A DNA stretch of 64,000 nt. Source: Tolypothrix sp. PCC 7712 (GTDB taxonomy: Bacteria; Cyanobacteriota; Cyanobacteriia; Cyanobacteriales; Nostocaceae). How positions within the stretch are numbered: position 1 is the stretch's first letter; each line of letters starts with the position of its first letter. The translations under genes and the position numbers were made by a program. The DNA is taken from assembly GCF_025860405.1 (NCBI RefSeq), contig NZ_CP063785.1, forward strand, positions 7,937,390 to 8,001,389. Direction: 5' to 3'. Below the pieces are notes generated by a model. That model ran no database searches, was not told where the DNA came from, and was given only the letters and a program-made list of their open reading frames with translations. Positions 28,894 to 38,639 of this stretch are shown piece after piece.

Positions 28894-29211
28894 ATGGCAA
28901 CTCTACAGCAGCAGAAAATTAGAATCCGCTTACAAGCTTTTGATCGTCGTTTATTGGATACATCTTGCGAGAAGATTGTAGACACCGCTAACCGCACTAA
29001 CGCCACAGCTATCGGGCCTATTCCTTTACCAACAAAACGTAAGATTTATTGTGTATTGCGATCGCCTCACGTAGATAAAGATTCCCGCGAACACTTTGAA
29101 ACTCGCACCCATCGCCGGATTATTGACATTTATCAGCCTTCTTCTAAAACTATTGATGCTCTGATGAAGCTAGATCTGCCATCTGGTGTGGACATCGAAG
29201 TAAAACTTTAA
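28894..29211 (+). CDS. rpsJ: 30S ribosomal protein S10
   Basis: 105 residues with the S10 blocks IRIRLQAFDRRLLD, GPIPLPTKR and SREHFETRTHRRIID. S10 is part of the 30S head and of the NusB antitermination complex. In cyanobacteria it follows tuf as here, instead of heading the S10 operon. It is 191 bp from tuf across a strong hairpin and repeats, so it may use its own promoter. Confidence 0.98.
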   Translation: MATLQQQKIRIRLQAFDRRLLDTSCEKIVDTANRTNATAIGPIPLPTKRKIYCVLRSPHVDKDSREHFETRTHRRIIDIYQPSSKTIDALMKLDLPSGVDIEVKL

Positions 29212-29539
29212 TTTTATAAGTCAAAAGTCAAACAATTTTTGATTTTGGGTTTTAGATTTTAGATTTGTTCCGCCACGCCACTTCTCTGCAGTTGAGCCAG
29301 CCGCTTGCGGGGGTTACCACGCCACTTGCTCCTCTTGGGGAAACCCCAAGATCGCAGTCGCTCCCTGTGGTTCGGACTGGCGTGAGAAACTCGCCCACGA
29401 GAGTGGCCCCAAAAGAGGCGGGGCTTGTATGAAAAACAATCCAAAATTCCAAATTTCAAATCTAAAATTGGCATGGTCAAAAGTGTAATCACCATTGACC
29501 TTCGACGCTTGATAGTCACTTTTGTATTAATACTTACAC
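29212..29539. repeat. Gap with GC-rich dispersed repeat
   Basis: About 29270-29430 is a GC-rich block unlike its AT-rich flanks, with repeated CGCCACTT words and a perfect palindrome CTTGGGGAAACCCCAAG (29334-29350). ATTTTAGATTTT-type tandem units border it on both sides (about 29235-29262 and 29440-29475). It looks like a dispersed Nostocales repeat inserted after rpsJ. ORFs across it are not convincing. Confidence 0.65.
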
Positions 29540-29570
29540 AGCCCTGAAGAAATATCTCTCAGGGCTTTTT
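29540..29570 (+). terminator. Intrinsic terminator downstream of rpsJ
   Basis: AGCCCTGA and TCAGGGCT (8-bp perfect stem, 11-nt loop) followed by TTTT. It is displaced more than 300 bp from rpsJ by the repeat block, which suggests the repeat entered between gene and terminator. Confidence 0.82.
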
Positions 29571-29662
29571 CTGAGCTTGAAAACAAATGATAGAATGTAA
29601 ACATTGTACGGGAGAAACAGAGACTCATAAATTTTAACGATTAAATTTATACCAGAGTAACT

Positions 29663-30313
29663 ATGACATCCTCTTCTAGAATTGCAGTTCGCGAACTACC
29701 TCTGTTCCCGTTACCTGAAGTAGTTCTTTTTCCTAGCAGACCATTACCCCTGCATATTTTTGAATTTCGCTACAGAATCATGATGAATACGATTCTTGAA
29801 AGCGATCGCAGGTTTGGGGTTTTGATGGTCGATCCAGTCAAAGGTACCATTGCTAATGTGGGTTGCTGTGCAGAGATTATTCATTACCAGCGATTGCCAG
29901 ATAACCGGATGAAAATGTTAACTTTAGGTCAGCAAAGATTTCGTGTTTTAGAATATGTTCGCGAAAAACCCTACCGAGTGGCTTTGGTTGAGTGGTTTGA
30001 AGACCAAACACCAACAAAAGATCTGCGACCTTTAGCTTCTGAAGTAGAACAACTGCTACGAGATGTTGTGCGTCTTTCAGCAAAGTTAACTGAACAAAAT
30101 ATTGAACTACCAGAAGATGTACCCGATCTGCCTACCGAGTTATCTTATTGGGTAGCCAGTAACCTTTATGGGGTAGCCGCAGAACAGCAGTCATTGCTAG
30201 AAATGCGTGATACAGCAGCTCGCTTGGAAAGAGAATCGGAAATTTTGACTTCTACTCGCAATCACTTGGCAGCTCGTACAGTTCTTAAAGACACTTTTAA
30301 TCAAAAATTATAA
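29663..30313 (+). CDS. Lon N-terminal (substrate-binding) domain protein
   Basis: 216 residues, consisting only of the LON substrate-binding domain (PF02190): RELPLFPLPEVVLFP and LPLHIFEFRYRIM at the N-terminus, GQQRFRVLEY in the middle, and a helical C-terminus. It lacks the AAA+ and Ser-Lys protease domains of Lon, so it is not a protease itself; an adaptor or substrate-recognition role is inferred. The family is widespread in cyanobacteria. It ends 1 bp from the convergent pheA gene. Confidence 0.9.
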   Translation: MTSSSRIAVRELPLFPLPEVVLFPSRPLPLHIFEFRYRIMMNTILESDRRFGVLMVDPVKGTIANVGCCAEIIHYQRLPDNRMKMLTLGQQRFRVLEYVREKPYRVALVEWFEDQTPTKDLRPLASEVEQLLRDVVRLSAKLTEQNIELPEDVPDLPTELSYWVASNLYGVAAEQQSLLEMRDTAARLERESEILTSTRNHLAARTVLKDTFNQKL

Positions 30314-30314
30314 G

Positions 30315-31208
30315 TTAATCAATGGATTCTACTGACTGTAGAGTTGTAATCGGTAGGATACTGTAGCTACCAAAAATTTTTAAAATTTCTGTGTAGGTGC
30401 TGAGTTCTGCCAAAGCAGATTGCATTTTGGGTGAATTGCGGTCTGCTTCTAAATCCATAAAAAATAAATATTCTCCCAAAGAGCGCTTTGTCGGGCGAGA
30501 TTCAATGCGGCTGAGGTTAATTTCTCGTTGAGCAAATATTTGCAAGGGTTTGACAAGTGCGCCTGGGAGATTAGCGGGTAAGCTGAAAGCTAAGGAAGTA
30601 TGGGTATTTGTTGTTGAATATTTCTGTGGCGAAATCTCAGTTTGAGCTTGACTAATTACCCAAAAGCGAGTGCAGTTTTCTGGATAATCGTTGATACCAG
30701 TGGCTAGTATTGGGAGGTTATAGAGTTCAGCTGCTCTCATAGATGCGATCGCCGCAGCTGTTAAATCTTGCTTTAGTAGTTGTAATGCTTCGGTAGTGGA
30801 ATTGCTGGGAATTATCTGTACTGTCGGCAGAAATTGCCCTAACCAGCTTTGACATTGAGCCAACGCCTGTTGGTGAGAATAAACAGTTTTAATTTGCTCT
30901 AAACCTGAGGCACAGGAAATTAGGGTATGGGCAATAGGTAATATCAAAGCCAACTGAATTTGCAAACTATCCAATAGCCACAATGTATCCATTGTCATGG
31001 TGACACTGCCTTCTATGGAATTTTCCACTGGCACAACTGCTAACTGCGTTTGTCCTTGAGCAACAGCTTGGAGTGATTGAGCAATGCTGGGATAAGGACG
31101 TAACGTAGCTGCAACTCCTGTTGTTTGAGCCAGCCAATTGAGATAAAAAACAGCTGCTTGCTCTGCATAAGTACCGGGAGGCCCTAAATGTGCGATCGCT
31201 AGTGTCAT
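30315..31208 (-). CDS. pheA: Prephenate dehydratase
   Basis: 297 residues from the ATG at 31208 (an upstream TTG at 31229 is less likely). It converts prephenate to phenylpyruvate in phenylalanine synthesis. HLGPPGTYAEQAA opens the dehydratase domain; NCTRFWVI contains the catalytic Thr of the TRF motif. A C-terminal ACT domain (about 205-285) carries the SRIESRPTKR motif typical of phenylalanine feedback binding. No chorismate mutase domain is fused, so this is the monofunctional form. Confidence 0.96.
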   Translation of the reverse strand: MTLAIAHLGPPGTYAEQAAVFYLNWLAQTTGVAATLRPYPSIAQSLQAVAQGQTQLAVVPVENSIEGSVTMTMDTLWLLDSLQIQLALILPIAHTLISCASGLEQIKTVYSHQQALAQCQSWLGQFLPTVQIIPSNSTTEALQLLKQDLTAAAIASMRAAELYNLPILATGINDYPENCTRFWVISQAQTEISPQKYSTTNTHTSLAFSLPANLPGALVKPLQIFAQREINLSRIESRPTKRSLGEYLFFMDLEADRNSPKMQSALAELSTYTEILKIFGSYSILPITTLQSVESID

Positions 31209-31577
31209 CTTTTTAGCTTTGAGGTGCAAGTTGGATTTGTTTACAGATAGGTAAACTACACATTTTTAACAGCCATTTTCTGAAATAAATTCTGCTGATT
31301 AATCTGTATTTTAATTCCTCAGAGAATTGCTCAAAATTTTATTATTGGCAGATTTTTAACTGCATACAATACTTAATTTGTCAATGATTAATTTTGATGA
31401 TTACTGATATATTTCTCTAACTAAAGATAGTCATCAAATTATTAACTTTATTATTTATAATGTATAGTTTATGAGTCACAATAGTTTTTATAATCAATAA
31501 AGCTGAGACTTTATCTCAAAATCAATCTAATATATTAAAAAATATTAAAATTAAACAACATATATATTAATTTACTC
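31209..31577. other. AT-rich spacer (369 bp)
   Basis: Divergent promoter region between pheA and the DUF1997 gene, very AT-rich with many TTAAT/ATTAAT words. No gene or structured repeat seen. Confidence 0.55.
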
Positions 31578-32165
31578 ATGGCTACCCGGTTTACGGCTTC
31601 TCAATCAGTTGAAATTGCTGTTCCAAAGCAGCCTATTCCTATTCAGCACTATTTGCGTCAACCACAACGTTTGGTTCATGCTTTAGTTGACAATAATCGC
31701 ATTCAGCAACTTTCAGAAGAAGTATTTCGGTTAAAAATGCGTCCTCTGACTTTTATGTCACTTAGTTTGCAACCAACTGTAGACATGAGAGTCTGGGCAG
31801 AATCTAATGGCACTATTTGTTTGCGATCTGTAGGTTGTGAAATTCTTGGTGTTGAGTATATTAATCAACGTTTTGCTTTGAATTTAAAAGGTTACTTGTC
31901 ACCATCACAACTCAGTACAGGTACATACCTGCAAGGCAAAGCTGATTTAGAAGTGCAGGTAGAGTTACCACCACCATTTTGCTTTACTCCCAAACCAATT
32001 TTAGAAACCACTGGTAATGGCTTACTTAAGAGTGTGCTATTGACGGTAAAACAGCGGCTACTACATCAGCTATTAGCCGATTATCGTCGCTGGGTAATTT
32101 CTCAAACGAATGTTCAAAAGCTGAACGAAGATAGCGCAGAATTGCCCATATTAAATATGGAGTAA
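31578..32165 (+). CDS. DUF1997 family protein
   Basis: 195 residues, soluble, mostly beta. The central block (LTFMSLSLQPTVDMRVW, then CEILGVEYINQRFALNLKG) matches what I know of DUF1997, a family of cyanobacteria and plant chloroplasts with no experimentally settled function. No signal peptide or membrane segment. It is convergent with rnhB (34 bp between stops) and appears monocistronic. Confidence 0.8.
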   Translation: MATRFTASQSVEIAVPKQPIPIQHYLRQPQRLVHALVDNNRIQQLSEEVFRLKMRPLTFMSLSLQPTVDMRVWAESNGTICLRSVGCEILGVEYINQRFALNLKGYLSPSQLSTGTYLQGKADLEVQVELPPPFCFTPKPILETTGNGLLKSVLLTVKQRLLHQLLADYRRWVISQTNVQKLNEDSAELPILNME

Positions 32166-32199
32166 ATTTACTCTAGGAGTCTCTGCGTTTTATTTAACC

Positions 32200-32868
32200 T
32201 CAATTTTGAATTTGACAAGAACGAAAGGACTTACGGTGCAACGGTGAAGGCCCGTATTTTTGTAGAGCTAGTAAATGCTTTTGACTACCATAGCCCTTGT
32301 TACTTGTTAAGTCGTACATGGGATACTTGGTTGCCAAGCGCACTACTAGCTCATCACGCCAAACTTTAGCCACAATACTCGCGGCGGCAATATTGAGCGA
32401 TCGCTCGTCTCCTTTGACTATTGTTTGTTGGGGTAATAACAAGTCTTTTACTGACTGATTCCCATCTATTAAGCACAGTGCAGGCTGTACTTTCAGTTTG
32501 AGCACAGCCCGCTTCATTGCTAACAGTGTTGCCTGCAAAATGTTGATTTGGTCAATTTCCGCAGTGGAAGCGAAGCCAATTTTCCAGTCTATTGCTAATG
32601 CACAAATCTGCTGTGCTAGTTCCTTTCTGCGAGAGCTAGACAGCTTTTTACTATCTTTGATTTTAGCTGCCATCAATTCTGGCCAAGCACACTCTGGTAG
32701 CATAACGGCGGCTGCTACTACAGGGCCAAACAAAGCACCTCGCCCTACTTCATCCACACCAGCTATGCCCGCAGTACCCGCTAAGGTTGACAATTCTAAC
32801 CACAGCAGTTCACTTTGAGGTATCGCAGAATTATGATTGGCGGCAGTTTGCTCTGGCTCTACCATCAT
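32200..32868 (-). CDS. rnhB: Ribonuclease HII
   Basis: 222 residues. GVDEVGRG (38-45) carries the catalytic D39/E40, followed by GPVVAAAVML, KDSKKLS and LCLIDGN with further catalytic Asp residues. It cuts RNA in RNA-DNA hybrids and removes misincorporated ribonucleotides. It starts 5 bp after the rne stop, so the two RNases are cotranscribed, a conserved cyanobacterial arrangement. Tandem ATG codons at 32868 and 32865 leave the exact start open. Confidence 0.97.
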   Translation of the reverse strand: MMVEPEQTAANHNSAIPQSELLWLELSTLAGTAGIAGVDEVGRGALFGPVVAAAVMLPECAWPELMAAKIKDSKKLSSSRRKELAQQICALAIDWKIGFASTAEIDQINILQATLLAMKRAVLKLKVQPALCLIDGNQSVKDLLLPQQTIVKGDERSLNIAAASIVAKVWRDELVVRLATKYPMYDLTSNKGYGSQKHLLALQKYGPSPLHRKSFRSCQIQN

Positions 32869-32873
32869 GGCAG

Positions 32874-34985
32874 TTAGCTGTCTTCATTGTTGTCGTCGAT
32901 GGCCGAGGAGCGACGACGACGGCGACGGCTAGCAGCAGTACTATTAGATTCCGTGGCTTCAGGTTCTTCTGCGATCGCAGTAAATCCTGGTGATTCAATA
33001 ACTGGTTGGGGTGATGGTTTTGGCTCTACTTCAAGTTGTGATGTCGGTACTTTGATGGTGCTGACAGCAGTGCTGACTTTTTCCGTGGGGGTAGAATCAG
33101 AGGTAGATTCTGTAGTGGGAAGTTGTCCTGGTTGCACAATATTGATAATTACTGATTTCGGATTTTTCACTTCCCGATCCAACTTCACCAAGGGAGAAAC
33201 ACCCATCAAAGCAAAAACATCTTGTTCTTCATGGGTCATTTCTACAGTTCTAATTTCCGGTGGTTCTACCACTGGTTTGATTGGTTCTACTTTGGTAACT
33301 TTAGCCCGTTCTCCTCGATCACTCCAACCTTGTTTATTCAAGCTTGGTGGTGGTATCTCTGGTGCTGGCGCTAGTTCATTATCAGCATCTAAGTCTAAGT
33401 CGGGGTCGTTGACAAAAGCGAGTGGATTGTTGACAATCCGTCCTTCATCTTTGCCATTGGGCGCACCAATACCAATGCGACTACGACGGGTGCGGGTGCG
33501 GCGCTTGTTATGATCGCTCAGTTCTTGATAGCTGGGATGATTGATTAAGTTGAGGGCACCCAAGTCAGAATCGTTATCAAATGTATCGCCAAATCCATCG
33601 TAGGTCTCCCGTGGATCGGGAATGCGGGCCACTGGCTGACGAGGTTCTCTGGCTTCCCGTGGTTCTCGCGCCTCTCTTGGTTCCCTATTCGGCAGAGGGA
33701 TAAAGCGTTCTGGTACTTCTGTGGGTATGGTGGGCAATCTACTTTCTAGTTCTCCCGGTAGACGCACAGTATGCCCTAAACCTCCACAGGTCGGGCAAGT
33801 TTCACCAAATAATTCGTAAATATTTTGACCTTGGCGCTTACGGGTGAGTTCTACTAAACCCAGTTCAGTGAGTTGAGCAATTTGGGGACGAGCTTTGTCT
33901 GCTTTCAGGGCTTTGTTAAAATGCTCCAGTACTTGCAGTTGATCGCGTCGTGATTCCATGTCAATGAAATCGACCACGATCACCCCAGCAATATTCCGCA
34001 GACGCATCTGTCGGGCAATTTCTGTAGCGGCTTCGCAGTTAGTCCACAGTACTGTCTCTCTAGCTGTTGCGGAACGTGTAAAGGAGCCGGAGTTAACATC
34101 TATGACTGTTAAGGCTTCGGTTGGCTCAATGATGATATAGCCACCAGAAGGTAAGTCTACTCTTGGTTTGAGGGCTTCTCGAATCGCGGCGTTAATCCGG
34201 AAGTATTCTAAAATTGGTGAGCGATCGCGATGATGGTCAATTAACAATCCCTGCGGTGTTTGACCCCCACTCCAGTTTTGTAAATACTGCTTAACGCGTT
34301 TTAAACCAGTACTAGAATCGACTACAATGCGATTCACATCCGCGCCGTACATATCTCGCAAGACGCGTTGGATAAAGTCATCATCTCGATTCAGCAATGC
34401 TGGGGCCCGGGTGGATTGTGCTTCTTGTTGAATGGCTTCCCACTGTTTCTGCAATACTTCTAAATCTTCGATAATTGCTTCTTCTGGTTTACCTTCGGCT
34501 TCTGTGCGGACTAATAAACCCATACCTGCGGGTTTGATCAAAATTGCTAATGCCCGCAGACGGTTACGCTCGCTTTCACTTTTAATCCGCCGAGATAAAT
34601 TTACACCTCTACCATAGGGCATCAGGACTACGTAGCGTCCTGGCATAGTGATATTACCTGTGAGCCTTGGCCCTTTTGTGCCCGTTGGCTCTTTCATTAC
34701 CTGCACCAACACTTTTTGTTGTGGTGCTAATAATTCTGTGATTGCGGCGGCTGTCCGCTTCAGCTTTAACGGCCCCAAATCAGTGACGTGAATAAAGCCG
34801 TTACGCTCTGGATCGCCAATATTTACAAAAGCTGCATCAATACCTGGTAGTACATTTTCTACCACTCCTAAGTAAATATCACCAATTTGGTGATGACCGG
34901 TGGCTACAACAAGTTCTTGTATTTGATCTTCCGAAAATACAGCAGCAATTTGATGCTGTTCCGCGATGATAATTTGCTTTGGCAT
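32874..34985 (-). CDS. rne: Ribonuclease E/G
   Basis: 703 residues. An N-terminal S1 domain (IGDIYLGVVENVLPGIDAA, about 34-120), the RNase H-like catalytic region with TVIDVNSGSF and VVDFIDME (metal Asp residues), and the Zn-link CPTCGG are intact. The C-terminal 290 residues are a disordered, Pro/Arg-rich tail ending in RRRRRRSSA. From the literature on Anabaena and Synechocystis this nonapeptide recruits polynucleotide phosphorylase, so a degradosome-like complex is expected. An Arg-Glu-Pro repeat (PREAREPREAREPR) occurs at about 435-450. It begins the rne-rnhB operon after a 555-bp leader region. Confidence 0.97.
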   Translation of the reverse strand: MPKQIIIAEQHQIAAVFSEDQIQELVVATGHHQIGDIYLGVVENVLPGIDAAFVNIGDPERNGFIHVTDLGPLKLKRTAAAITELLAPQQKVLVQVMKEPTGTKGPRLTGNITMPGRYVVLMPYGRGVNLSRRIKSESERNRLRALAILIKPAGMGLLVRTEAEGKPEEAIIEDLEVLQKQWEAIQQEAQSTRAPALLNRDDDFIQRVLRDMYGADVNRIVVDSSTGLKRVKQYLQNWSGGQTPQGLLIDHHRDRSPILEYFRINAAIREALKPRVDLPSGGYIIIEPTEALTVIDVNSGSFTRSATARETVLWTNCEAATEIARQMRLRNIAGVIVVDFIDMESRRDQLQVLEHFNKALKADKARPQIAQLTELGLVELTRKRQGQNIYELFGETCPTCGGLGHTVRLPGELESRLPTIPTEVPERFIPLPNREPREAREPREAREPRQPVARIPDPRETYDGFGDTFDNDSDLGALNLINHPSYQELSDHNKRRTRTRRSRIGIGAPNGKDEGRIVNNPLAFVNDPDLDLDADNELAPAPEIPPPSLNKQGWSDRGERAKVTKVEPIKPVVEPPEIRTVEMTHEEQDVFALMGVSPLVKLDREVKNPKSVIINIVQPGQLPTTESTSDSTPTEKVSTAVSTIKVPTSQLEVEPKPSPQPVIESPGFTAIAEEPEATESNSTAASRRRRRRSSAIDDNNEDS

Positions 34986-35540
34986 TCAATTCCCTCAAAA
35001 ATTCGTTGCACCGATGGGTAAAGGAGGTTTTTTTAGCCTCTCTCCCCTGCAAGCCCCAAAAGGTGCAGCTGATAATAATAATTGTGAATTTAAGCTCCCA
35101 GTGAAAGAGCTATGGATACTGTGATTGCGTTTACACGCCTGATTATTCCAGAAAGGCTGCATATGTTTAAGCAATTACATCAACCATCTATGGTTGATTT
35201 TTGATGCTATACCTTCACCAGTGAAAGATTAGGTATTCAGCAGTTGTTTAAAAAGCATAGAGGAAGAGTTGCCGACGGAGCCTATTGTGAGTTACTGATT
35301 CACACGGTAGCTATAGAGAGAGTGTGTTCTTTAACCTGCCTCAGTTTATCCGGGATAAAATCCTAGAAGTTGCACTCTCATATCTTTGCCTTTGCTCCCT
35401 GAGTATCAGGGTTGTGAACCAGCTAATTCAATGCAGCGCCAGAAAATTTCTCTTCATCCCATTCTAACGCAACCTTGCCAAAAATCAATTCCCACGATGT
35501 ATGATGTCAGGGCAACTACTAGCCAGTTGCCCTTGACGGA
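34986..35540. other. Upstream region of rne (555 bp)
   Basis: Non-coding; separates the DUF2344 radical SAM gene from rne on the same strand. Rich in small complementary purine and pyrimidine blocks close to the rne start (about 35020-35080). RNase E in several bacteria autoregulates through its 5' leader, and a long leader would permit this here, but no specific element was recognised. Small ORFs inside lack coding character. Confidence 0.5.
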
Positions 35541-38153
35541 TTATATACCCAAAACGAGCCGATTGCGCTGGATATGCCAGAGATGAAATTCTGTGTGAGC
35601 TACATTTTCTAGCATAAACAGGATTTGTTCGGGACGCAACAGCACACCATCGGGACGACAGATACCTAGATAACGCAAGGTAGCTGTAGGCTCTGGTTGA
35701 TTAGTGTTAGTTGCGACTAACTCTAGTTCCAACAAGCGATCGCGCAGATTTACGATTTGGTGTTTACCGGACTTGGTAATTTGTTCCCAGAGAATTTCTG
35801 TTTTGGTGTGAATTTGCTCAATCCAGCTTTGCCATTGTGCAGGTGTGGCTTCTCCTGTAACAGAAACAGTAATTAAATATTCTGCTGCTTCTATAATTTG
35901 GCTAGCTGCGGGAGCTTTTAAATCCAATTCCTTGACATCATATATAGGTATATCTGGGGGTAACTCCTTCGCTAAATTGGCTCGGAATGTCTTGACATCT
36001 ACTGGCACAGTTAGCTCAAAATCCACAATTTCGCCTGTGCTTGTAGCTCCTAAAGCTAAAGCATTAGCCACAGAAATCCGGGGATGGGGATGAAAACCAC
36101 CTGTAAAAGAGACTGGTAAGCTGGCTCTTCGCACTACTCTATCAAATAGACGCATCAAATCTAAATGGCTGACTAAAGCCATGTCTTTTTGCTTACCGAA
36201 CCAGACTCGCACGCGTTGGACTCTAGCGGTATTTGGTACAAATTCCCCAGCAAATTCTGGGACTGCTGGTGGCTCAATGACAATATTATGTCCAAAATCG
36301 GTGCCACAGACACCACAGTGAGAACACCCCTCAAAAGAGCAATCAGGAACGATCGCGGCTTCTAAGGCCCTTTGTAGGTCTTCTTTGAGCCACTTTTTGT
36401 CAATTCCTGTATCAATGTGATCCCAAGGGAGAGGAGCATCGAGGGAAGGAGACAATCCAACTTCACTGCTTTGCTCTTGGGTGGTGGCAAATAAATTCCA
36501 TTCACCCTGTTCCACTTGGCGGTATTTCCAGTCTAAACCTGCTTGCGCGATCGCGCTTCCCCAAGCTGCAAACGCTTTGTCCATACTTTCATACCAGGAA
36601 TCCATACCTGCACCCAATTCCCACGCGCGGCGGAGAACTTTTCCTAAACTGCGATCGCCTCTACCTATAAAGTCTTCCATTGCCGACAGCCGCACATCAG
36701 TAAAATTTACTTTTACTCCTCTAATGCGGCGGAATTCTTGTTTGAGTAACTTTTGCTTGCGTTGAAATTCAGCGGTAGAAACTGAATGCCATTGGAATGG
36801 TGTATGGGGCTTAGGGGTAAAGTTAGAAATTGTCAAGTTAAAATTTAGCGGTCTTCTGCCCTGTCCGCGACATTCTCTTTGTAACCAACTCACCGTTTCG
36901 GCAATGCCAATGACATCGGCATCTGTCTCACCTGGTAAGCCGATCATAAAATACAATTTGATTTTATCCCAGCCTTGCTCCCAAGCTGTTTTTACACCCC
37001 TGAGCAGTTCTTCATTGGTCAAACCCTTATTGACAATGTCCCGCATTCTTTGGGTGCCGGCTTCTGGAGCAAAGGTTAGCCCTGATTGTCTGGTTCCGCC
37101 TAGAATGTTGGCAATATTTTCATCAAATCTGTCTACTCGTTGGCTAGGAAGAGACAGAGTAATATTTTCATTTTTTAAACGATTTTTAATTTCCATCCCT
37201 ACTGCTGGGAGGGATAAGTAATCTGAACAACTTAGAGACAGCAGGGAAAATTCATTGTAACCAGTCGCCCGCATTCCCTGTTCAATGGCTTCTACTACCT
37301 TATCTGGCGCGACATCCCGCGCTGGACGGGTCAGCATTCCTGGTTGACAAAAACGACAACCGCGAGTGCAACCACGGCGAATTTCAATTGTTAAGCGATC
37401 ATGTACTGTCTCGACATAAGGCACTAGCCCAATAGAATAAGCAGGTATGGGTGTAGCTACCCGTCTGAGAATTCGTTTGGGGACATTGTTCGCTACAGGA
37501 TTGACTGAACCATCTGCCGCCATTTGGTAAAACTGGGGAACGTATACCCCTGGGATTTGAGCTAAGTCCAGCAATAATTCCCTGCGGCTCAAAAGAGCTT
37601 GTTTACCTTCTTGCAAGACTAAACCAATTTCTGGCAGTAGTTCCTCGCCATCGCCGAGGGCAATAAAGTCGAAGAAGTCTGTGTAAGGTTCTGGATTAGA
37701 GGTTGCTGTTTGCCCTCCCGCGAAAATCAGGGGGTAATTACCTGCTGCTCGTTCTTCCCAGGTAAGGGGTATACCTGCCAAATCCAACATTTCTAAAATA
37801 TTGGTGGCTCCCAGTTCGTAACTCAGACTAAACCCTAAAATGTCAAATTCTGTCAGCGATCGCTTCGACTCTACTGCAAACAATGGTGTGTTTGTTGCTC
37901 GGAGTTTAGCTGACAGATCTGTCCCAGGGAGGTATGCGCGATCGCATAACTGCCGCGGCTGGGCGTTGAGGATGTTATAGAGAATGATATGTCCTAGGTT
38001 GGAGGCTCCGACTTCATATACTTCCGGGTAGGTTAGCACCCAACGTATTGATGCGGTGTCCCAAGGTTTATGTACTGCTAGGCGCTCATTACCTAAGTAA
38101 CGCGCTGGTTTTAAAATATCCGGTGTGATTAACTTTTCAACTGCAACAGCCAC
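35541..38153 (-). CDS. Radical SAM protein with B12-binding-like N-terminus and DUF2344 domain (TIGR03960 type)
   Basis: 870 residues. The N-terminal about 230 residues are a B12-binding-like region; the radical SAM core has C262, C266, C269 in RRGCTRGCRFCQPG (C-x3-C-x2-C, 4Fe-4S). Near residue 600, a Cys-rich stretch CSFEGCSHCGVCG may bind another metal. The C-terminal about 230 residues are DUF2344 (RVWFGKQKDMALVSHLDLMR, TGGFHPHPRISVANALALG). Such proteins are typically encoded next to RNase E/G genes, as here, which suggests a link to RNA metabolism, but the reaction is unknown. Confidence 0.92.
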   Translation of the reverse strand: MAVAVEKLITPDILKPARYLGNERLAVHKPWDTASIRWVLTYPEVYEVGASNLGHIILYNILNAQPRQLCDRAYLPGTDLSAKLRATNTPLFAVESKRSLTEFDILGFSLSYELGATNILEMLDLAGIPLTWEERAAGNYPLIFAGGQTATSNPEPYTDFFDFIALGDGEELLPEIGLVLQEGKQALLSRRELLLDLAQIPGVYVPQFYQMAADGSVNPVANNVPKRILRRVATPIPAYSIGLVPYVETVHDRLTIEIRRGCTRGCRFCQPGMLTRPARDVAPDKVVEAIEQGMRATGYNEFSLLSLSCSDYLSLPAVGMEIKNRLKNENITLSLPSQRVDRFDENIANILGGTRQSGLTFAPEAGTQRMRDIVNKGLTNEELLRGVKTAWEQGWDKIKLYFMIGLPGETDADVIGIAETVSWLQRECRGQGRRPLNFNLTISNFTPKPHTPFQWHSVSTAEFQRKQKLLKQEFRRIRGVKVNFTDVRLSAMEDFIGRGDRSLGKVLRRAWELGAGMDSWYESMDKAFAAWGSAIAQAGLDWKYRQVEQGEWNLFATTQEQSSEVGLSPSLDAPLPWDHIDTGIDKKWLKEDLQRALEAAIVPDCSFEGCSHCGVCGTDFGHNIVIEPPAVPEFAGEFVPNTARVQRVRVWFGKQKDMALVSHLDLMRLFDRVVRRASLPVSFTGGFHPHPRISVANALALGATSTGEIVDFELTVPVDVKTFRANLAKELPPDIPIYDVKELDLKAPAASQIIEAAEYLITVSVTGEATPAQWQSWIEQIHTKTEILWEQITKSGKHQIVNLRDRLLELELVATNTNQPEPTATLRYLGICRPDGVLLRPEQILFMLENVAHTEFHLWHIQRNRLVLGI

Positions 38154-38336
38154 TGTGCTATCTTCTAGCTACCTTAATTACAGCTACTCACCTCCAACAT
38201 TAGCATTGATTAGGTCTTTCTACAGAATTGTTTACCGCAACTTACAATTCTGTTACAAAGTTGTCTGTCCCGGTTACCCTCAACAGCAGCATTGCTTAAT
38301 TATTGTGAAGTCAAGCTGCTGCACATCAGGGCGACC

Positions 38337-38639
38337 TTAAACGATTTCAAATACCTGATCGAGTTGTGTTAATTCAAAAATAATTCTAATTGACGGAGAC
38401 ACAGAGCCAAGCTGGAGACTTCGTCCTAAGCTCCCAGCCAGTTTCAGCGCAGAGACCAATGCCATTAACCCGGCACTGTCTAATGATTCTACTGCTGCCA
38501 AATCCACTAACAAGATCGAAGTATCATCTTGTGTCAACGCTGTAGTTAGATCCCGCTCAAATTCTAAAGCGTTAGCGGCATTAAGGCAGCCTTGAGGACG
38601 AATAAATGTAACTTTTGGACATTTAAGTACCGCTTGCAT
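38337..38639 (-). CDS. STAS domain protein (anti-sigma factor antagonist type)
   Basis: 100 residues, a single STAS domain. VTFIRPQGCLNAANA is the first strand-helix and LVDLAAVESLDSAGLMAL the central block with the Ser that is phosphorylated by cognate serine kinases in SpoIIAA-like proteins. These act as switches in partner-switching regulation. No kinase, phosphatase or sigma factor is next to it. It is 183 bp upstream of the radical SAM gene on the same strand. Confidence 0.9.
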   Translation of the reverse strand: MQAVLKCPKVTFIRPQGCLNAANALEFERDLTTALTQDDTSILLVDLAAVESLDSAGLMALVSALKLAGSLGRSLQLGSVSPSIRIIFELTQLDQVFEIV

